Shown: one piece after another, positions 55,426 through 64,000 of the stretch
Layout: each line of letters begins with the position of its first letter
How positions within the stretch are numbered: the first letter of the stretch is position 1
Source of the DNA: Paraburkholderia megapolitana
GTDB lineage: Bacteria > Pseudomonadota > Gammaproteobacteria > Burkholderiales > Burkholderiaceae
Assembly (NCBI RefSeq): GCF_007556815.1
Contig: NZ_CP041745.1
Location: 3,697,001-3,761,000 of the forward strand
Reading direction: 5' to 3'
DNA length: 64,000 bases
Notes under the pieces: generated by a model
The model's database searches: none
What the model was told of the DNA's origin: nothing
What the model saw: only the letters and a program-made list of their open reading frames with translations
Made by a program: the position numbers and the translations under genes

Positions 55426-56207
55426 GCGTGATTCCCTTCAGTCTGAGAGTTGGATTGAACTTGATTGCTGTTTTTATCGCTGGTGTCAGTCGTATCGTTT
55501 GCACTTGCTGCATTGGCTGCCGCGTTTGCGCACGGCTCGCCGGCTGTTTCGGCCCGAGCGGAGCGTGGCGCGTGGCCGTGCCAGCGCGGATAAAACTGTC
55601 GAACCGCCTCGCCATCGAATCGCAGCGCATGGCAGCGACCGAGCTGGAAAGGCGGTTTGTCGATTGAACGGGTGGTTTGTGTGGTGCTGCTTGCGTTGTC
55701 TGTACCGTTGCTTGCGTGGCCTTCGTTGCCTTCGTTACCTTGCTCGTGCTTGCCGTCGGGGCCGCCGTTTTTCGTGTTCCAGACGTCGCCCGCGAATGCC
55801 TGAATGGCCGCGGTAGGCAGGACTGCGCAGAGCTCGGTGAGATGCGTGCAGCCCGCGGTACCGGCCAGCAGGCGGGTAGCGTCGCGACGAAAGTTGTTGA
55901 GCAGATTGAGCCCGATGAGGGCGCGATAGGCGGAATTGGCGGTTTCGCACTGACCGGGATAGGGCACCCAGTCGGACGACGTTTCGGCGTCGACGACGGT
56001 GAGCTTGCGATCGATCGTGATGCGAAGCCAGAGTTCATGGATCGGCAGGCCATTGGGCCGGACACCCGACGCAAGCGCCACATCGCGTGGCTTCTGGTCG
56101 GTCAGGCACGCCTCGATGTCCCACAAGCCATCGGCACGCTCATAGGCTTCCGCATGGATTGCGCGACGGTGGCGCAACTGACGGGAGACGGGCGGGGAAA
56201 GCGGCAT
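55422..56207 (-). CDS. DUF2889 domain protein
   Basis: A 261-residue protein beginning [20 protein letters not shown], with [17 protein letters not shown] and GCTHLTEL segments typical of DUF2889 over about residues 1-145. The remainder is low-complexity Asn/Thr/Ser/Ala-rich. Function unknown. It overlaps sucC by 4 nt and follows recX by 148 nt. Confidence 0.85.
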   Translation of the reverse strand: MPLSPPVSRQLRHRRAIHAEAYERADGLWDIEACLTDQKPRDVALASGVRPNGLPIHELWLRITIDRKLTVVDAETSSDWVPYPGQCETANSAYRALIGLNLLNNFRRDATRLLAGTAGCTHLTELCAVLPTAAIQAFAGDVWNTKNGGPDGKHEQGNEGNEGHASNGTDNASSTTQTTRSIDKPPFQLGRCHALRFDGEAVRQFYPRWHGHAPRSARAETAGEPCANAAANAASANDTTDTSDKNSNQVQSNSQTEGNHA

Positions 56208-56355
56208 GCGGGACGGAAGGCCGGATTGGAAAACCGCCTGATTTTAGCATATCGAGTATTTGAGACATCTTGGAGTCAGCCGTGGGAGGCTGGCGGGCTG
56301 GACTTTCGCGCGATGTCTGCGGCGATGCAACATCGTAGAAGGCAACGCGAAGCAG

Positions 56356-57171
56356 CTAGTCGCCACTCCACTCGTCGTCGATGCCCTTCAGAATCTTTCC
56401 GATGATGGACTGTGAGAATCCGCGCGCCATCAGAAAACGCGCTTGCCTTGCGCGCTCGGCGACTGTGGTGGGAAGTGCACCATACTTTTTGCGCCAGACA
56501 GCCTGCGCCCGCGCCATTTCGGTTTCGCGCAACTGCGCGCCGGTTTCTTCGATCAGCGTCTGGCTCACCGCGTGGCGCTTCAACTCACTTACGATCCGGC
56601 TCGCTCCAACACGCGACGCCCTCCGATTGATCAGGCTTTCCGCAAAGCGCGAGTCGGAGAGCCAGCCATCGCGCTCGAGTTCGTCGAGCAATGCTTCGAG
56701 TGGATCGGCTTCGTCGGCGAACGGCATCAGCTTGCGCGAGAGTTCAGCGCGGCTGTATTCGCGGCGGGACAGGTAGCCGAGCGCTCGACCTTTCAGTGAA
56801 CGGCCTGGGCGTGTGGTGCGCGCGGCCGTGTCTGTATCGGTGGACTTTGTGGCGGAACCTGACTCGTCACGAGTGCGACGCGAGCGGCTATAGACCGTTT
56901 CTGACGAGGAAGTATCGGCGCCTGAGGCGCTCGCCCCATCTGGGCGATGCGAATCTCGAGCGGGCCGGGACCAGCCGGAAGATCGGCGGGTGCTCCTATC
57001 GGAGTTGCGATCGGAGTTCAGACCAGCAGCGCGGTCGTGATCGTCGAAAGACTCGAATGGATCAGCCGATGAATCAGACGCAGCCGCGGGACCGGATGAT
57101 CCACGCGACTCGTCATCACGCGGGCCGCCGGCGCGCCTTGTATCGGACACCGGCCGGCCCTTGCGTATCAC
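56356..57171 (-). CDS. recX: RecX regulatory protein with long disordered N-terminus
   Basis: A protein of 271 residues if GTG 57171 is used (GAGGAG 10 nt upstream, overlapping the recA stop area); GTG 57150 with AAGGG is an alternative. The RecX three-helix repeats occupy the C-terminal 145 residues (LGYLSRREYSRAELSRKL, DGWLSDSRFAESLINRRA, ARFLMARGFSQSIIGKIL). The first 125 residues are Ser/Arg/Asp/Gly-rich and probably unstructured. RecX binds RecA filaments and limits their activity. Directly after recA. Confidence 0.9.
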   Translation of the reverse strand: MIRKGRPVSDTRRAGGPRDDESRGSSGPAAASDSSADPFESFDDHDRAAGLNSDRNSDRSTRRSSGWSRPARDSHRPDGASASGADTSSSETVYSRSRRTRDESGSATKSTDTDTAARTTRPGRSLKGRALGYLSRREYSRAELSRKLMPFADEADPLEALLDELERDGWLSDSRFAESLINRRASRVGASRIVSELKRHAVSQTLIEETGAQLRETEMARAQAVWRKKYGALPTTVAERARQARFLMARGFSQSIIGKILKGIDDEWSGD

Positions 57172-57178
57172 GCGATGA

Positions 57179-58258
57179 TTACTCCTCTTCGTCGGCGACT
57201 TCAGCAGCGGCGCCAACAGGTGCAGCGGACGCCATCGCGTTCACACCCAGCGATTCGCGAATACGGTTTTCGATTTCACGCGCGATGTCCGGATTTTCAC
57301 GCAGGAATTCGCGAGCGTTGTCTTTGCCCTGGCCGATACGATCACCGTTATAGCTGTACCAGGCACCCGCCTTGTCGACGATCTTGGCCTGCACGCCCAG
57401 GTCGATGACTTCGCCCTGACGCGAAATACCCTCGCCATACAGAATGTCGAAAATCGCTTCGCGGAACGGCGGCGCCACCTTGTTCTTGACCACCTTCACG
57501 CGCGTCTCGTTGCCGATCACTTCATCGTTCTTCTTGATCGAACCGATACGGCGGATATCCAGACGTACCGACGCATAGAACTTCAGCGCGTTACCGCCCG
57601 TCGTGGTTTCCGGATTGCCGAACATCACACCGATCTTCATCCGGATCTGGTTGATGAAGATGACGAGGCAGTTCGTCCGCTTGATCGTGCCGGTCAGCTT
57701 GCGCAGTGCCTGCGACATCAACCGTGCCTGCAAGCCCGGCAGCGAATCGCCCATCTCGCCTTCGATTTCGGCCTTCGGCACCAGTGCCGCCACCGAGTCG
57801 ATCACGATCATGTCGATCGAGCCCGAGCGCACCAGCGCGTCGGCGATTTCGAGCGCCTGTTCGCCGGTATCCGGCTGCGACACCAGCAGGTCGGACACGT
57901 TGACGCCAAGCTTGCCCGCGTACTGGATGTCGAGCGCGTGTTCCGCGTCGATAAACGCCGCCGTGCCGCCGATCTTCTGCATTTCGGCAATGACCTGCAG
58001 CGTCAACGTGGTTTTACCCGACGATTCCGGCCCGTAGATTTCGACCACCCGGCCGCGCGGCAAACCGCCGACGCCCAGTGCGATGTCGAGCCCCAGCGAA
58101 CCCGTGGAGACCACCTGGATGTCCTCGACCGCTTCCCCAGCGCCGAGCCGCATGACCGACCCCTTGCCGAACTGCTTTTCGATCTGCGCGAGCGCGGCGG
58201 CAAGCGCCTTGCTCTTCTCAGCAGTCAGTCCAGCCGGGCCTTTCTTGCTTTCTTCCAT
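57179..58258 (-). CDS. recA: Recombinase A
   Basis: A 359-residue RecA, the strand-exchange ATPase and SOS co-protease. Walker A GPESSGKT lies at 76-83; [21 protein letters not shown] and [22 protein letters not shown] hold the Walker B region and loop 2. The ATG at 58258 fits the family; the longer frame would enter the promoter. Preceded by a promoter with an embedded SOS box. Its transcript probably continues into recX. Confidence 0.98.
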   Translation of the reverse strand: MEESKKGPAGLTAEKSKALAAALAQIEKQFGKGSVMRLGAGEAVEDIQVVSTGSLGLDIALGVGGLPRGRVVEIYGPESSGKTTLTLQVIAEMQKIGGTAAFIDAEHALDIQYAGKLGVNVSDLLVSQPDTGEQALEIADALVRSGSIDMIVIDSVAALVPKAEIEGEMGDSLPGLQARLMSQALRKLTGTIKRTNCLVIFINQIRMKIGVMFGNPETTTGGNALKFYASVRLDIRRIGSIKKNDEVIGNETRVKVVKNKVAPPFREAIFDILYGEGISRQGEVIDLGVQAKIVDKAGAWYSYNGDRIGQGKDNAREFLRENPDIAREIENRIRESLGVNAMASAAPVGAAAEVADEEE

Positions 58259-58336
58259 GAATCGTCCTTTGCTATGATGATCGGCGTCTGAGGTGGTGGA
58301 GCAACCTGTTTCACCAGGTTGCACACCGAACGCAGA

Positions 58337-58356
58337 TACTGTATAAAAAAACAGTA
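58337..58356. promoter_or_regulatory. LexA (SOS) box upstream of recA
   Basis: TACTGTATAAAAAAACAGTA matches the gamma/betaproteobacterial LexA consensus CTGT-N8-ACAG with perfectly palindromic ends. It is 79-98 nt before the recA start and overlaps the recA -10 and spacer, so LexA binding would block transcription until DNA damage. Confidence 0.95.
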
Positions 58357-58366
58357 GTTTTGGCAA
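58338..58366 (-). promoter_or_regulatory. recA promoter
   Basis: On the minus strand TTGCCA (plus 58361-58366) and TACAGT (plus 58338-58343) are separated by exactly 17 nt. They agree with the sigma-70 consensus at 5 of 6 and 4 of 6 positions. The -10 element lies inside the SOS box. Confidence 0.75.
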
Positions 58367-58514
58367 GCCCGGAATTGAAGTTGCGCGCACGCCACGTCAC
58401 GCTATGTCACGGCGCACGCGTCCAACCGGACCGCCAACACTACCCACAAGATTTCCGGAGACCGCTGCGCGCCAGGTGCATCCCCGGCGCCGGCAATGCC
58501 AGGCTGGACGCACC

Positions 58515-59291
58515 ATGCGAATTCTGATTGCCGAAGACAACAGCATACTCGCGGACGGTGTCGTTCGATCACTCCGCCAATCGGCCTATGCCGTCGACCA
58601 CGTGAAGAACGGCGTAGAAGCCGATACCGCCCTGTCGATGCAAACTTTCGACCTGCTTATCCTGGATTTAGGATTACCGCGCATGTCCGGGCTTGAAGTG
58701 CTGCGCCGCCTGCGCGCGCGCAACTCGAACCTGCCGGTGCTAATCCTGACCGCCGCCGACAGCGTCGACGAACGGGTGAAGGGCCTCGACCTCGGCGCCG
58801 ACGACTACATGGCCAAACCGTTTGCACTCAACGAGCTCGAAGCACGCGTGCGCGCGCTGACGCGGCGCGGCGCGGGGGGCGGTCCGACTGTGGTGCGACA
58901 TGGCGCGCTGTCATTCGATCAGGTGGGCCGGATTGCCTGCATCAACGAGCAGGTGGTCGAGTTGTCGGCACGCGAACTCGGCCTGCTCGAAGTGCTGCTG
59001 CAGCGGGTCGGCCGGCTCGTCTCGAAGGAACAACTGGTCGATCATCTGTGCGAATGGGGCGAGGAAGTCAGCAACAACGCCATCGAGGTCTACGTTCACC
59101 GGCTGCGCAAAAAACTGGAGCCGGGCGGCGTGCGCATCGCCACGGTGCGCGGCCTCGGCTACTGCCTCGAGAAAGCCGCGCCGGTTGCCGCCGCCGCAGG
59201 CGAACCTCAGGCGTTTGCCAACACCCCAAACACCGCCGAGCCCGCACCACCGGCATCGCCCGGGATGCCGGCCAACCAGCACTATAGATAG
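58515..59291 (+). CDS. OmpR-family response regulator (TctD/QseB type)
   Basis: A 258-residue regulator: receiver domain with D51 (LLILDLGLP) and the Lys of MAKPFA, then a winged helix (LSARELGLLEVLL, VSNNAIEVYVHRLRKKLE). A 35-residue Ala/Pro-rich tail after the DNA-binding domain is unusual. The ATG at 58515 is at the start of the receiver fold; the upstream 37 codons are not conserved in type. Divergent from recA; 14 nt before a kinase gene, its likely partner. Confidence 0.92.
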   Translation: MRILIAEDNSILADGVVRSLRQSAYAVDHVKNGVEADTALSMQTFDLLILDLGLPRMSGLEVLRRLRARNSNLPVLILTAADSVDERVKGLDLGADDYMAKPFALNELEARVRALTRRGAGGGPTVVRHGALSFDQVGRIACINEQVVELSARELGLLEVLLQRVGRLVSKEQLVDHLCEWGEEVSNNAIEVYVHRLRKKLEPGGVRIATVRGLGYCLEKAAPVAAAAGEPQAFANTPNTAEPAPPASPGMPANQHYR

Positions 59292-59305
59292 ACGGCAACG
59301 TATTC

Positions 59306-60853
59306 ATGCCCGCCCGCGCAGACCGCGCCACTGCGCCCATCGCCCCTTCGGCGGATCTCGACGAAGCGCGCGACGCCAGCTACGCCAACCCGTTCGCCCC
59401 ACCCGACGAAACCGAAGCCGCCGCGGCGGCGCGCCCGCGCTCGCTGTTCGGCGAGATTCTCGACTGGATGCTGGCGCCGCTTCTGCTGCTGTGGCCGATG
59501 AGCATCGCGGTCACGTATCTGGTCGCCAAATCGATTGCCAACGGTCCGTTCGATCGCGCGCTCGAAACCGATGCTTACGTGCTGGCGCGCCAGATCCATC
59601 CGGTGAACGGCGTCGCCGAGCTGTCGCTGCCCGATTCGACGCGCGAATTCCTGCGCGCGGACAACATCGATAACGTGTTCTTCCAGGTGCTCGGTACGCG
59701 CGGCGAACTGGTCGCCGGCGACCGCGACATGCCGTTGCCGCACGAAGAAGACCGGCCGCAGCCCGGCCTCGTCGAATTCCGCGACGAAGTGCTGCGCGGC
59801 AGCGACATCCGCGTCGCCTACACGACCGTCGAGTTTCCGCAGACGCCCGGCGCCCAGCCCGTGCTCGTCCAGGTCGCCGAGACGCTCGACAAGCGCAGCC
59901 AGCTCGCGAACGACATCATCAAAGGCGTGATCCTGCCGCAGTTCGTGATCCTGCCGCTGGCCATCGTGCTCGTGTGGTTCGGGTTGTCGCGCGGACTGGC
60001 GCCGTTGCATGCGCTGCAGTCGCATATCCGCTCCCGCCGCCCCGACGATCTCTCGCCACTCGAAGCGCGGCGCGCGCCGCCGGAGATCGAGCCGCTCGTC
60101 ACGTCGTTCAACGATCTGTTGACGCGCCTCGAACAGAACATGGAGCTGCAGAAGCGCTTCATCGCGGACGCCGCGCATCAGATGAAGACACCGCTCGCCG
60201 GACTGCGGACCCAGGCCGAACTGGCGCTGCGCCAGAACGCGCCCGCCGAAGTCCATCGCTCGCTCGAACAGATTGCGACGAGTTCCGAGCATGCGGCGCG
60301 GCTCGTCACGCAACTGCTCGCGCTGGCCCGCGCGGAAAACCGTATGTCAGGGCAGATCTTCACGCCGGTCGAAATCACCGAAGTGGCCCGCCACGCCGTG
60401 CGCGACTGGGTGCAGCCGGCGCTCGCGAAGCAAATGGACCTCGGCTACGAAGGCCCCGACGAACCGGTCTCCGTAGACGGCAATCCGGTCATGCTGCGCG
60501 AGATGTTGTCGAACCTGATCGACAACGCCATTCGCTATACGCCGGCCAGCGGACGCATCACCGTGCGGGTGCGCGCCGAACCGGCGGCGCAGCGGGTGCA
60601 TCTGGAAGTCGAGGACACCGGCATCGGCATTCCGGCCGCCGAGCGTGAGCGCGTGGTCGAGCGGTTCTACCGGATTCTCGGCCGTGAGGGAGACGGCAGC
60701 GGGCTCGGTCTTGCGATCGTGCGGGAAATCGCCGCGATGCACGGCGGCACGCTGGCCATCGAGGATCATGTCTACCAGCACGCGCCCCAGCTTGCGGGCA
60801 CGCTCGTGCGTGTCAGTCTGACTATGCTGAAACCGGCACCGGACTTACCCTAG
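59306..60853 (+). CDS. Sensor histidine kinase (TctE type)
   Basis: A 515-residue membrane kinase. A 45-residue disordered cytoplasmic N-tail is followed by TM1 (about 55-75), a periplasmic two-component-sensor N-terminal domain (about 76-205), TM2 (205-225), and HisKA with H291 in AAHQMKTPLAG, the HQxKTP box seen in TctE relatives. The HATPase shows NLIDNAIRYT, DTGIGIP and GSGLGLAI. TctE-type kinases usually sense carboxylates, and the MHS transporter downstream may be a target; that is inferred. Confidence 0.91.
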   Translation: MPARADRATAPIAPSADLDEARDASYANPFAPPDETEAAAAARPRSLFGEILDWMLAPLLLLWPMSIAVTYLVAKSIANGPFDRALETDAYVLARQIHPVNGVAELSLPDSTREFLRADNIDNVFFQVLGTRGELVAGDRDMPLPHEEDRPQPGLVEFRDEVLRGSDIRVAYTTVEFPQTPGAQPVLVQVAETLDKRSQLANDIIKGVILPQFVILPLAIVLVWFGLSRGLAPLHALQSHIRSRRPDDLSPLEARRAPPEIEPLVTSFNDLLTRLEQNMELQKRFIADAAHQMKTPLAGLRTQAELALRQNAPAEVHRSLEQIATSSEHAARLVTQLLALARAENRMSGQIFTPVEITEVARHAVRDWVQPALAKQMDLGYEGPDEPVSVDGNPVMLREMLSNLIDNAIRYTPASGRITVRVRAEPAAQRVHLEVEDTGIGIPAAERERVVERFYRILGREGDGSGLGLAIVREIAAMHGGTLAIEDHVYQHAPQLAGTLVRVSLTMLKPAPDLP

Positions 60854-61080
60854 GGCGTCCGCCGGGAAGTAACTACCCCACTGGCAGAAACACCACGATA
60901 AGAGCAGATTCGCCGAACAAGCCACATCTATCGCTGGAAATAGAACCATTTTGACGACCGGGCAACCGTCCCGATTTTTGAGACGTCACGTCAGTAGGCA
61001 GTAAGTTTCCGCTCCAATAATCGGTGCACGTGCGGCCTGACCGGGGTGAACGCGCACGCATATCAACATGGAGACAGTAC

Positions 61081-62739
61081 ATGGCTAGCGTCAGCGGACA
61101 AATTTCGCATGCGCCAATGACACGCGAGGAGAAGAAGGTCATCTTCGCATCGTCGCTAGGCACCGTTTTCGAGTGGTACGACTTCTATCTGGCCGGGTCG
61201 CTGGCTGCCTTTATCAGCAAGAGCTTCTTTTCCGGCGTCAATCCGACCGCCGCCTTCATCTTCACGCTGCTCGGCTTTGCCGCGGGCTTCGCGGTACGAC
61301 CGTTCGGCGCGATCGTGTTCGGCCGGCTCGGCGACATGGTGGGGCGCAAGTACACCTTCCTCGTGACGATCGTGATCATGGGCCTGTCGACCTTCGTCGT
61401 CGGCTTCCTGCCTGGTTACGCGACGATCGGCATTGCATCGCCGGTGATCTTCATCGCGATGCGGCTGCTGCAAGGTCTCGCACTCGGCGGCGAATACGGC
61501 GGCGCGGCGACCTACGTCGCCGAACATGCACCGGCGAACCGGCGCGGCTTCTATACGTCGTGGATCCAGACGACCGCTACGCTCGGGCTGTTCCTGTCGC
61601 TGCTGGTGATCGTCGGTATCCGGACTTCGATCGGTGAAGATGCGTTCGGCGCATGGGGCTGGCGCGTGCCGTTCCTCGCCTCGATCATCCTGCTGGGCGT
61701 GTCGGTGTGGATCCGGATGCAGCTGAACGAGTCCCCGGCGTTCGCACGCATCAAGGCTGAAGGCAAGACGTCGAAGGCACCGCTGAGCGAAGCGTTCGGC
61801 CAATGGAAGAACCTGAAGATCGTGATTCTGGCGCTGGTCGGGCTGACCGCCGGCCAGGCGGTGGTCTGGTACACCGGCCAGTTCTACGCGCTGTTCTTCC
61901 TGACGCAGACGCTCAAGGTGGACGGCACCAGTGCCAATATCCTGATCGCGCTGGGCCTCTTGATCGGCACACCGTTCTTCGTGTTCTTCGGTTCGCTGTC
62001 GGACCGTATCGGTCGCAAGCCGATCATTCTGGCCGGCTGCCTGATCGCGGCGCTGACCTACTTCCCGTTGTTCAAGGCGCTCACACACTATGCGAACCCG
62101 GCACTGGAAGCCGCGACTCAACAGTCGCCGATCGTCGTGATTGCCGATCCGACCGAGTGCTCGTTCCAGTTCAACCCGGTGGGCACGGCGAAGTTCACGA
62201 GTTCGTGCGACATCGCCAAGGGGGCGCTCTCGAAGGCCGGTCTGAACTACGACAACGTGGCCGCGCCGGCGGGAACGCTGGCGCAGATCAAGGTGGGCGA
62301 TACGGTCGTCAACACCTATGACGGCAAGGCCGCCGACGCAAAGGATCAGGCCAAGGCATTCGACAAGACGCTCGGCAGCACGCTGAAAACCGCTGGCTAC
62401 CCGGCGAAGGCGGACCCGGCGCAGTTGAACTGGCCGATGACCGTGGTGATCCTGACGATCCTCGTGATCTTCGTGACGATGGTGTACGGACCAATCGCGG
62501 CGATGCTCGTGGAGATGTTCCCGACGCGCATCCGCTATACGTCGATGTCGCTGCCGTATCACATCGGCAATGGATGGTTCGGCGGCTTCCTGCCAGCGAC
62601 CGCGTTCGCGATCGTCGCGGCGAAGGGCAATATTTACTCGGGGTTGTGGTATCCGATCGTGATCGCGCTGGCGACCTTCGTGATCGGTCTGATTTTCGTG
62701 AAGGAGACCAAGGACTCCAATATCTACGCCAGCGATTGA
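61081..62739 (+). CDS. MHS-family major facilitator (metabolite:proton symporter)
   Basis: A 552-residue MFS transporter of the metabolite:H+ symporter group. Landmarks are SSLGTVFEWYDFYLAGSL in TM1, GRLGDMVGRK after TM2, LGGEYGGAATYVAEHAP in TM4/5, and the second-half SDRIGRKP. An insertion of about 110 residues (338-450) lies between predicted TM9 and TM10 and has two cysteines, C360 and C376. GGAGA precedes the ATG at 61081. Substrate, probably an organic acid, is not identifiable. The 227 nt upstream show a TTGACG but no matching -10. Confidence 0.88.
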   Translation: MASVSGQISHAPMTREEKKVIFASSLGTVFEWYDFYLAGSLAAFISKSFFSGVNPTAAFIFTLLGFAAGFAVRPFGAIVFGRLGDMVGRKYTFLVTIVIMGLSTFVVGFLPGYATIGIASPVIFIAMRLLQGLALGGEYGGAATYVAEHAPANRRGFYTSWIQTTATLGLFLSLLVIVGIRTSIGEDAFGAWGWRVPFLASIILLGVSVWIRMQLNESPAFARIKAEGKTSKAPLSEAFGQWKNLKIVILALVGLTAGQAVVWYTGQFYALFFLTQTLKVDGTSANILIALGLLIGTPFFVFFGSLSDRIGRKPIILAGCLIAALTYFPLFKALTHYANPALEAATQQSPIVVIADPTECSFQFNPVGTAKFTSSCDIAKGALSKAGLNYDNVAAPAGTLAQIKVGDTVVNTYDGKAADAKDQAKAFDKTLGSTLKTAGYPAKADPAQLNWPMTVVILTILVIFVTMVYGPIAAMLVEMFPTRIRYTSMSLPYHIGNGWFGGFLPATAFAIVAAKGNIYSGLWYPIVIALATFVIGLIFVKETKDSNIYASD

Positions 62740-62795
62740 GACTAAGGCGACGGGCTACGGCCCGGAGCGGAGTTCTGCAATGTGACGGCCGGGGG

Positions 62796-62824
62796 TTGAC
62801 AGCCCCCGGCGTCGTCTTCATAAT
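62796..62824 (+). promoter_or_regulatory. Strong sigma-70 promoter of tRNA-Met
   Basis: TTGACA (62796-62801) and CATAAT (62819-62824) are separated by 17 nt, so transcription would start about 8 nt before the tRNA. The -35 lies in the loop of a GC-rich hairpin (GCCGGGGG with CCCCCGGC, 62788-62810) that may also end the transporter transcript. Confidence 0.88.
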
Positions 62825-62838
62825 CTCGCCTCTCATAT

Positions 62839-62915
<77 letters not shown>

Positions 62916-62923
62916 GTTTTATC

Positions 62924-62956
62924 AAAGGGGTTACGCGTTTGCGTAACCCCTTTGCC
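62924..62956 (+). terminator. Terminator downstream of tRNA-Met
   Basis: A 13-bp perfect stem, AAAGGGGTTACGC with GCGTAACCCCTTT around GTTT, lies 8 nt past the CCA end. The stem itself ends in TTT, so it works as a strong terminator on the plus strand and partly on the minus strand against the azlD transcript. Confidence 0.88.
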
Positions 62957-62996
62957 GTTTACGGCGTCGTTCGAAGGCGCGAAAAAAGATACACCC

Positions 62997-63308
62997 CTAG
63001 ATAGACATCTGGACCAGGAAGTACACCAGGGTCGCCGCGCAGGTGGTGAGCACCAGTCCAATGCTTGTTGCAAACGTGACGACAGCCACCACCGAGATAG
63101 CGGCGATGGCTGCAACAGGCGCGGTGTGGATCTCGGTCCACGCGATGTACACCGCGAAGTTAAGAAATACAGCCATGGGTATTACCCGCTCGAGCAAGCT
63201 GTGTGCTGTGTCGTTCAGGCGCAGTCGAACGAACACGGGCAACACGCGCACGATCAGACTGGTGGCAAACAACGCCAAAATTGCCATGGCGTGCGAAGAA
63301 ACGCTCAT
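62997..63308 (-). CDS. azlD: AzlD-family transport subunit (second copy)
   Basis: A 103-residue membrane protein with about four helices (MAILALFATSLIVRVLPVFV, VAAIAAISVVAVVTFATSIG as separate segments). The ATG at 63308 overlaps the azlC stop by 4 nt (ATGA), as in the other azlCD pair at 41056-42131, but the sequences are clearly different. The DNA here is less GC-rich than in the rest of the window. The gene ends 44 nt from the tRNA terminator hairpin. Confidence 0.82.
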   Translation of the reverse strand: MSVSSHAMAILALFATSLIVRVLPVFVRLRLNDTAHSLLERVIPMAVFLNFAVYIAWTEIHTAPVAAIAAISVVAVVTFATSIGLVLTTCAATLVYFLVQMSI

Positions 63309-63979
63309 GCGCCAGCCCTCCACAGCCGCCACGTGCTGAAACAGATGCTTGGGAGCCAGAACCAGACCCGGCCTAACGTCCAGAACAGCACCAGCGCGAC
63401 CGCAACGCACAGACTGATTTCCGCGAGGCAGCGAAACCAGGGTGCCGTGATCTTTGGAACCCGAACCTTCATTTGACCAAAGGACAACACCAGCAACACA
63501 ACGCTAGCTGGAAACCCAAGATTCACTCCTTCACCAAGAAGACTGCGCGGAACCAGGCCAGCCACAAACCAGCCAGCGACGGTAGACAGGACCCATGTAC
63601 CGTAAATCGTCATGCGGATGACGAGAATGGAACTCTTCGGATCGCGCTCGTGCTCCAGCGCGTAAGCCTCGTCACCCAGTAGATGGGCAACGAAGGCGCG
63701 TTGCCCTGGAGCACGCGGCAAGCGCGACGCTGTGGCAAAGGCGATGGGTATGTATCGGCTATTGATCGAAACGGCCATCAGCAACATGGTCAGAATACCC
63801 AGTCCCTGATCTGCAAGCGGCAGCAGTGCGAACTGCCCACTCCCCGAGAATCCGAGCGCGCTGAAGAGAAAGACATCGAATGCGCTCCAGTTTGCCTGCG
63901 CAGCCAGCACACCAAAAAGCATGCAGATGGGGAGAATCGCTACCGCCGTAGGGACCGCCCGGACGAACGCCGGCCACAT
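63305..63979 (-). CDS. azlC: AzlC-family branched-chain amino acid exporter (second copy, start uncertain)
   Basis: At least 224 residues of an AzlC-type membrane protein: AILPICMLFGVLAAQANWS near the start, LGFSGSGQFALLPLADQ and SINSRYIPIAFATASRL in the conserved core, then YALEHERDP. The ATG at 63979 is a plausible start, but the frame remains open to the window edge at 64000, so the true start may lie outside. Co-translated with azlD through an ATGA overlap. Export of branched-chain amino acids is the family role; the substrate here is unproven. Confidence 0.82.
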   Translation of the reverse strand: MWPAFVRAVPTAVAILPICMLFGVLAAQANWSAFDVFLFSALGFSGSGQFALLPLADQGLGILTMLLMAVSINSRYIPIAFATASRLPRAPGQRAFVAHLLGDEAYALEHERDPKSSILVIRMTIYGTWVLSTVAGWFVAGLVPRSLLGEGVNLGFPASVVLLVLSFGQMKVRVPKITAPWFRCLAEISLCVAVALVLFWTLGRVWFWLPSICFSTWRLWRAGA

Positions 63980-64000
63980 ACCAACCGGCGCGACCGGTGA

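Noticed and set aside
60951..60979. Promoter TTGACG...GATTTT for the MHS transporter
   Set aside because: The -10 matches the consensus at only three positions; too weak to annotate.

Overview
The window reads as core chromosome of a GC-rich betaproteobacterium of the Burkholderiaceae (Burkholderia, Paraburkholderia or Caballeronia type). The evidence is gene content and order: recA-recX-DUF2889-sucC-sucD-terC-pilin-ligase, purC-purE-purK-sua5 beside fba/pyk/pgk, ilvE-zinc finger-waaF, zur-znuACB, and an RND pump with a divergent TetR gene that resembles BpeAB-OprB/BpeR. I see no phage, insertion sequence, CRISPR array or rRNA.

Layout. 1-5420 (minus): a polyol (sorbitol/mannitol-type) ABC transporter operon with an SDR dehydrogenase and a HAD phosphatase; the ATPase gene is cut by the window edge. 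5709-8943 (plus): zur and the znuACB metal importer. 8984-10949 (minus): glutathione-dependent formaldehyde oxidation (frmA, fghA). 11263-13601 (plus): a ThiE-like protein and an NCS2 purine permease. 13701-20794: a tripartite RND pump operon (minus) and its TetR repressor (plus), with an AcrR-type operator between them. 20823-24556: an isochorismatase-like hydrolase and its divergent FtrA-type regulator, a frameshifted coxG, a DUF427 gene and a small secreted protein. 24891-28552 (minus): a QseBC/PmrAB-type two-component system followed by a DegQ/MucD protease whose promoter region carries a PmrA/QseB-type box. 28804-32118 (plus): a frameshifted PBP4 gene (dacB), a small ORF with a strong ribosome binding site, and a GDSL lipoprotein hydrolase. 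32382-40776 (minus): sua5, purK, purE, purC, fba, pyk, pgk. 41056-42131 (minus): azlCD. 42464-47100 (plus): ilvE, a zinc-finger protein, waaF, an NTF2-like protein, a frameshifted YheT-type hydrolase and an unknown protein. 47207-48952 (minus): an M48 metalloprotease. 49156-49632 (plus): moaC. 49694-58258 (minus): an O-antigen-ligase-like protein, a type IV pilin, terC, sucD, sucC, DUF2889, recX and recA with an SOS box. 58515-62739 (plus): a TctDE-type two-component pair and an MHS-family transporter. 62839-62915: tRNA-Met(CAT) with a near-consensus promoter and a terminator. 62997-64000 (minus): a second azlCD pair in visibly less GC-rich DNA.

Most of this is housekeeping, and I did not find a new multi-gene system. 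The observations I rate most worth a second look are: the PmrA/QseB-type box in front of degQ; a pilin with a 50-residue leader whose ribosome binding site sits just after a terminator hairpin; a degenerate ~14-nt tandem array between fba and pyk; a stop-free Ala/Pro/Ser-rich 109-codon frame joined in phase to pyk; a ZnuA with an unusual ligand set; and three conserved genes each broken by one missing G/C, which looks more like assembly error than biology.
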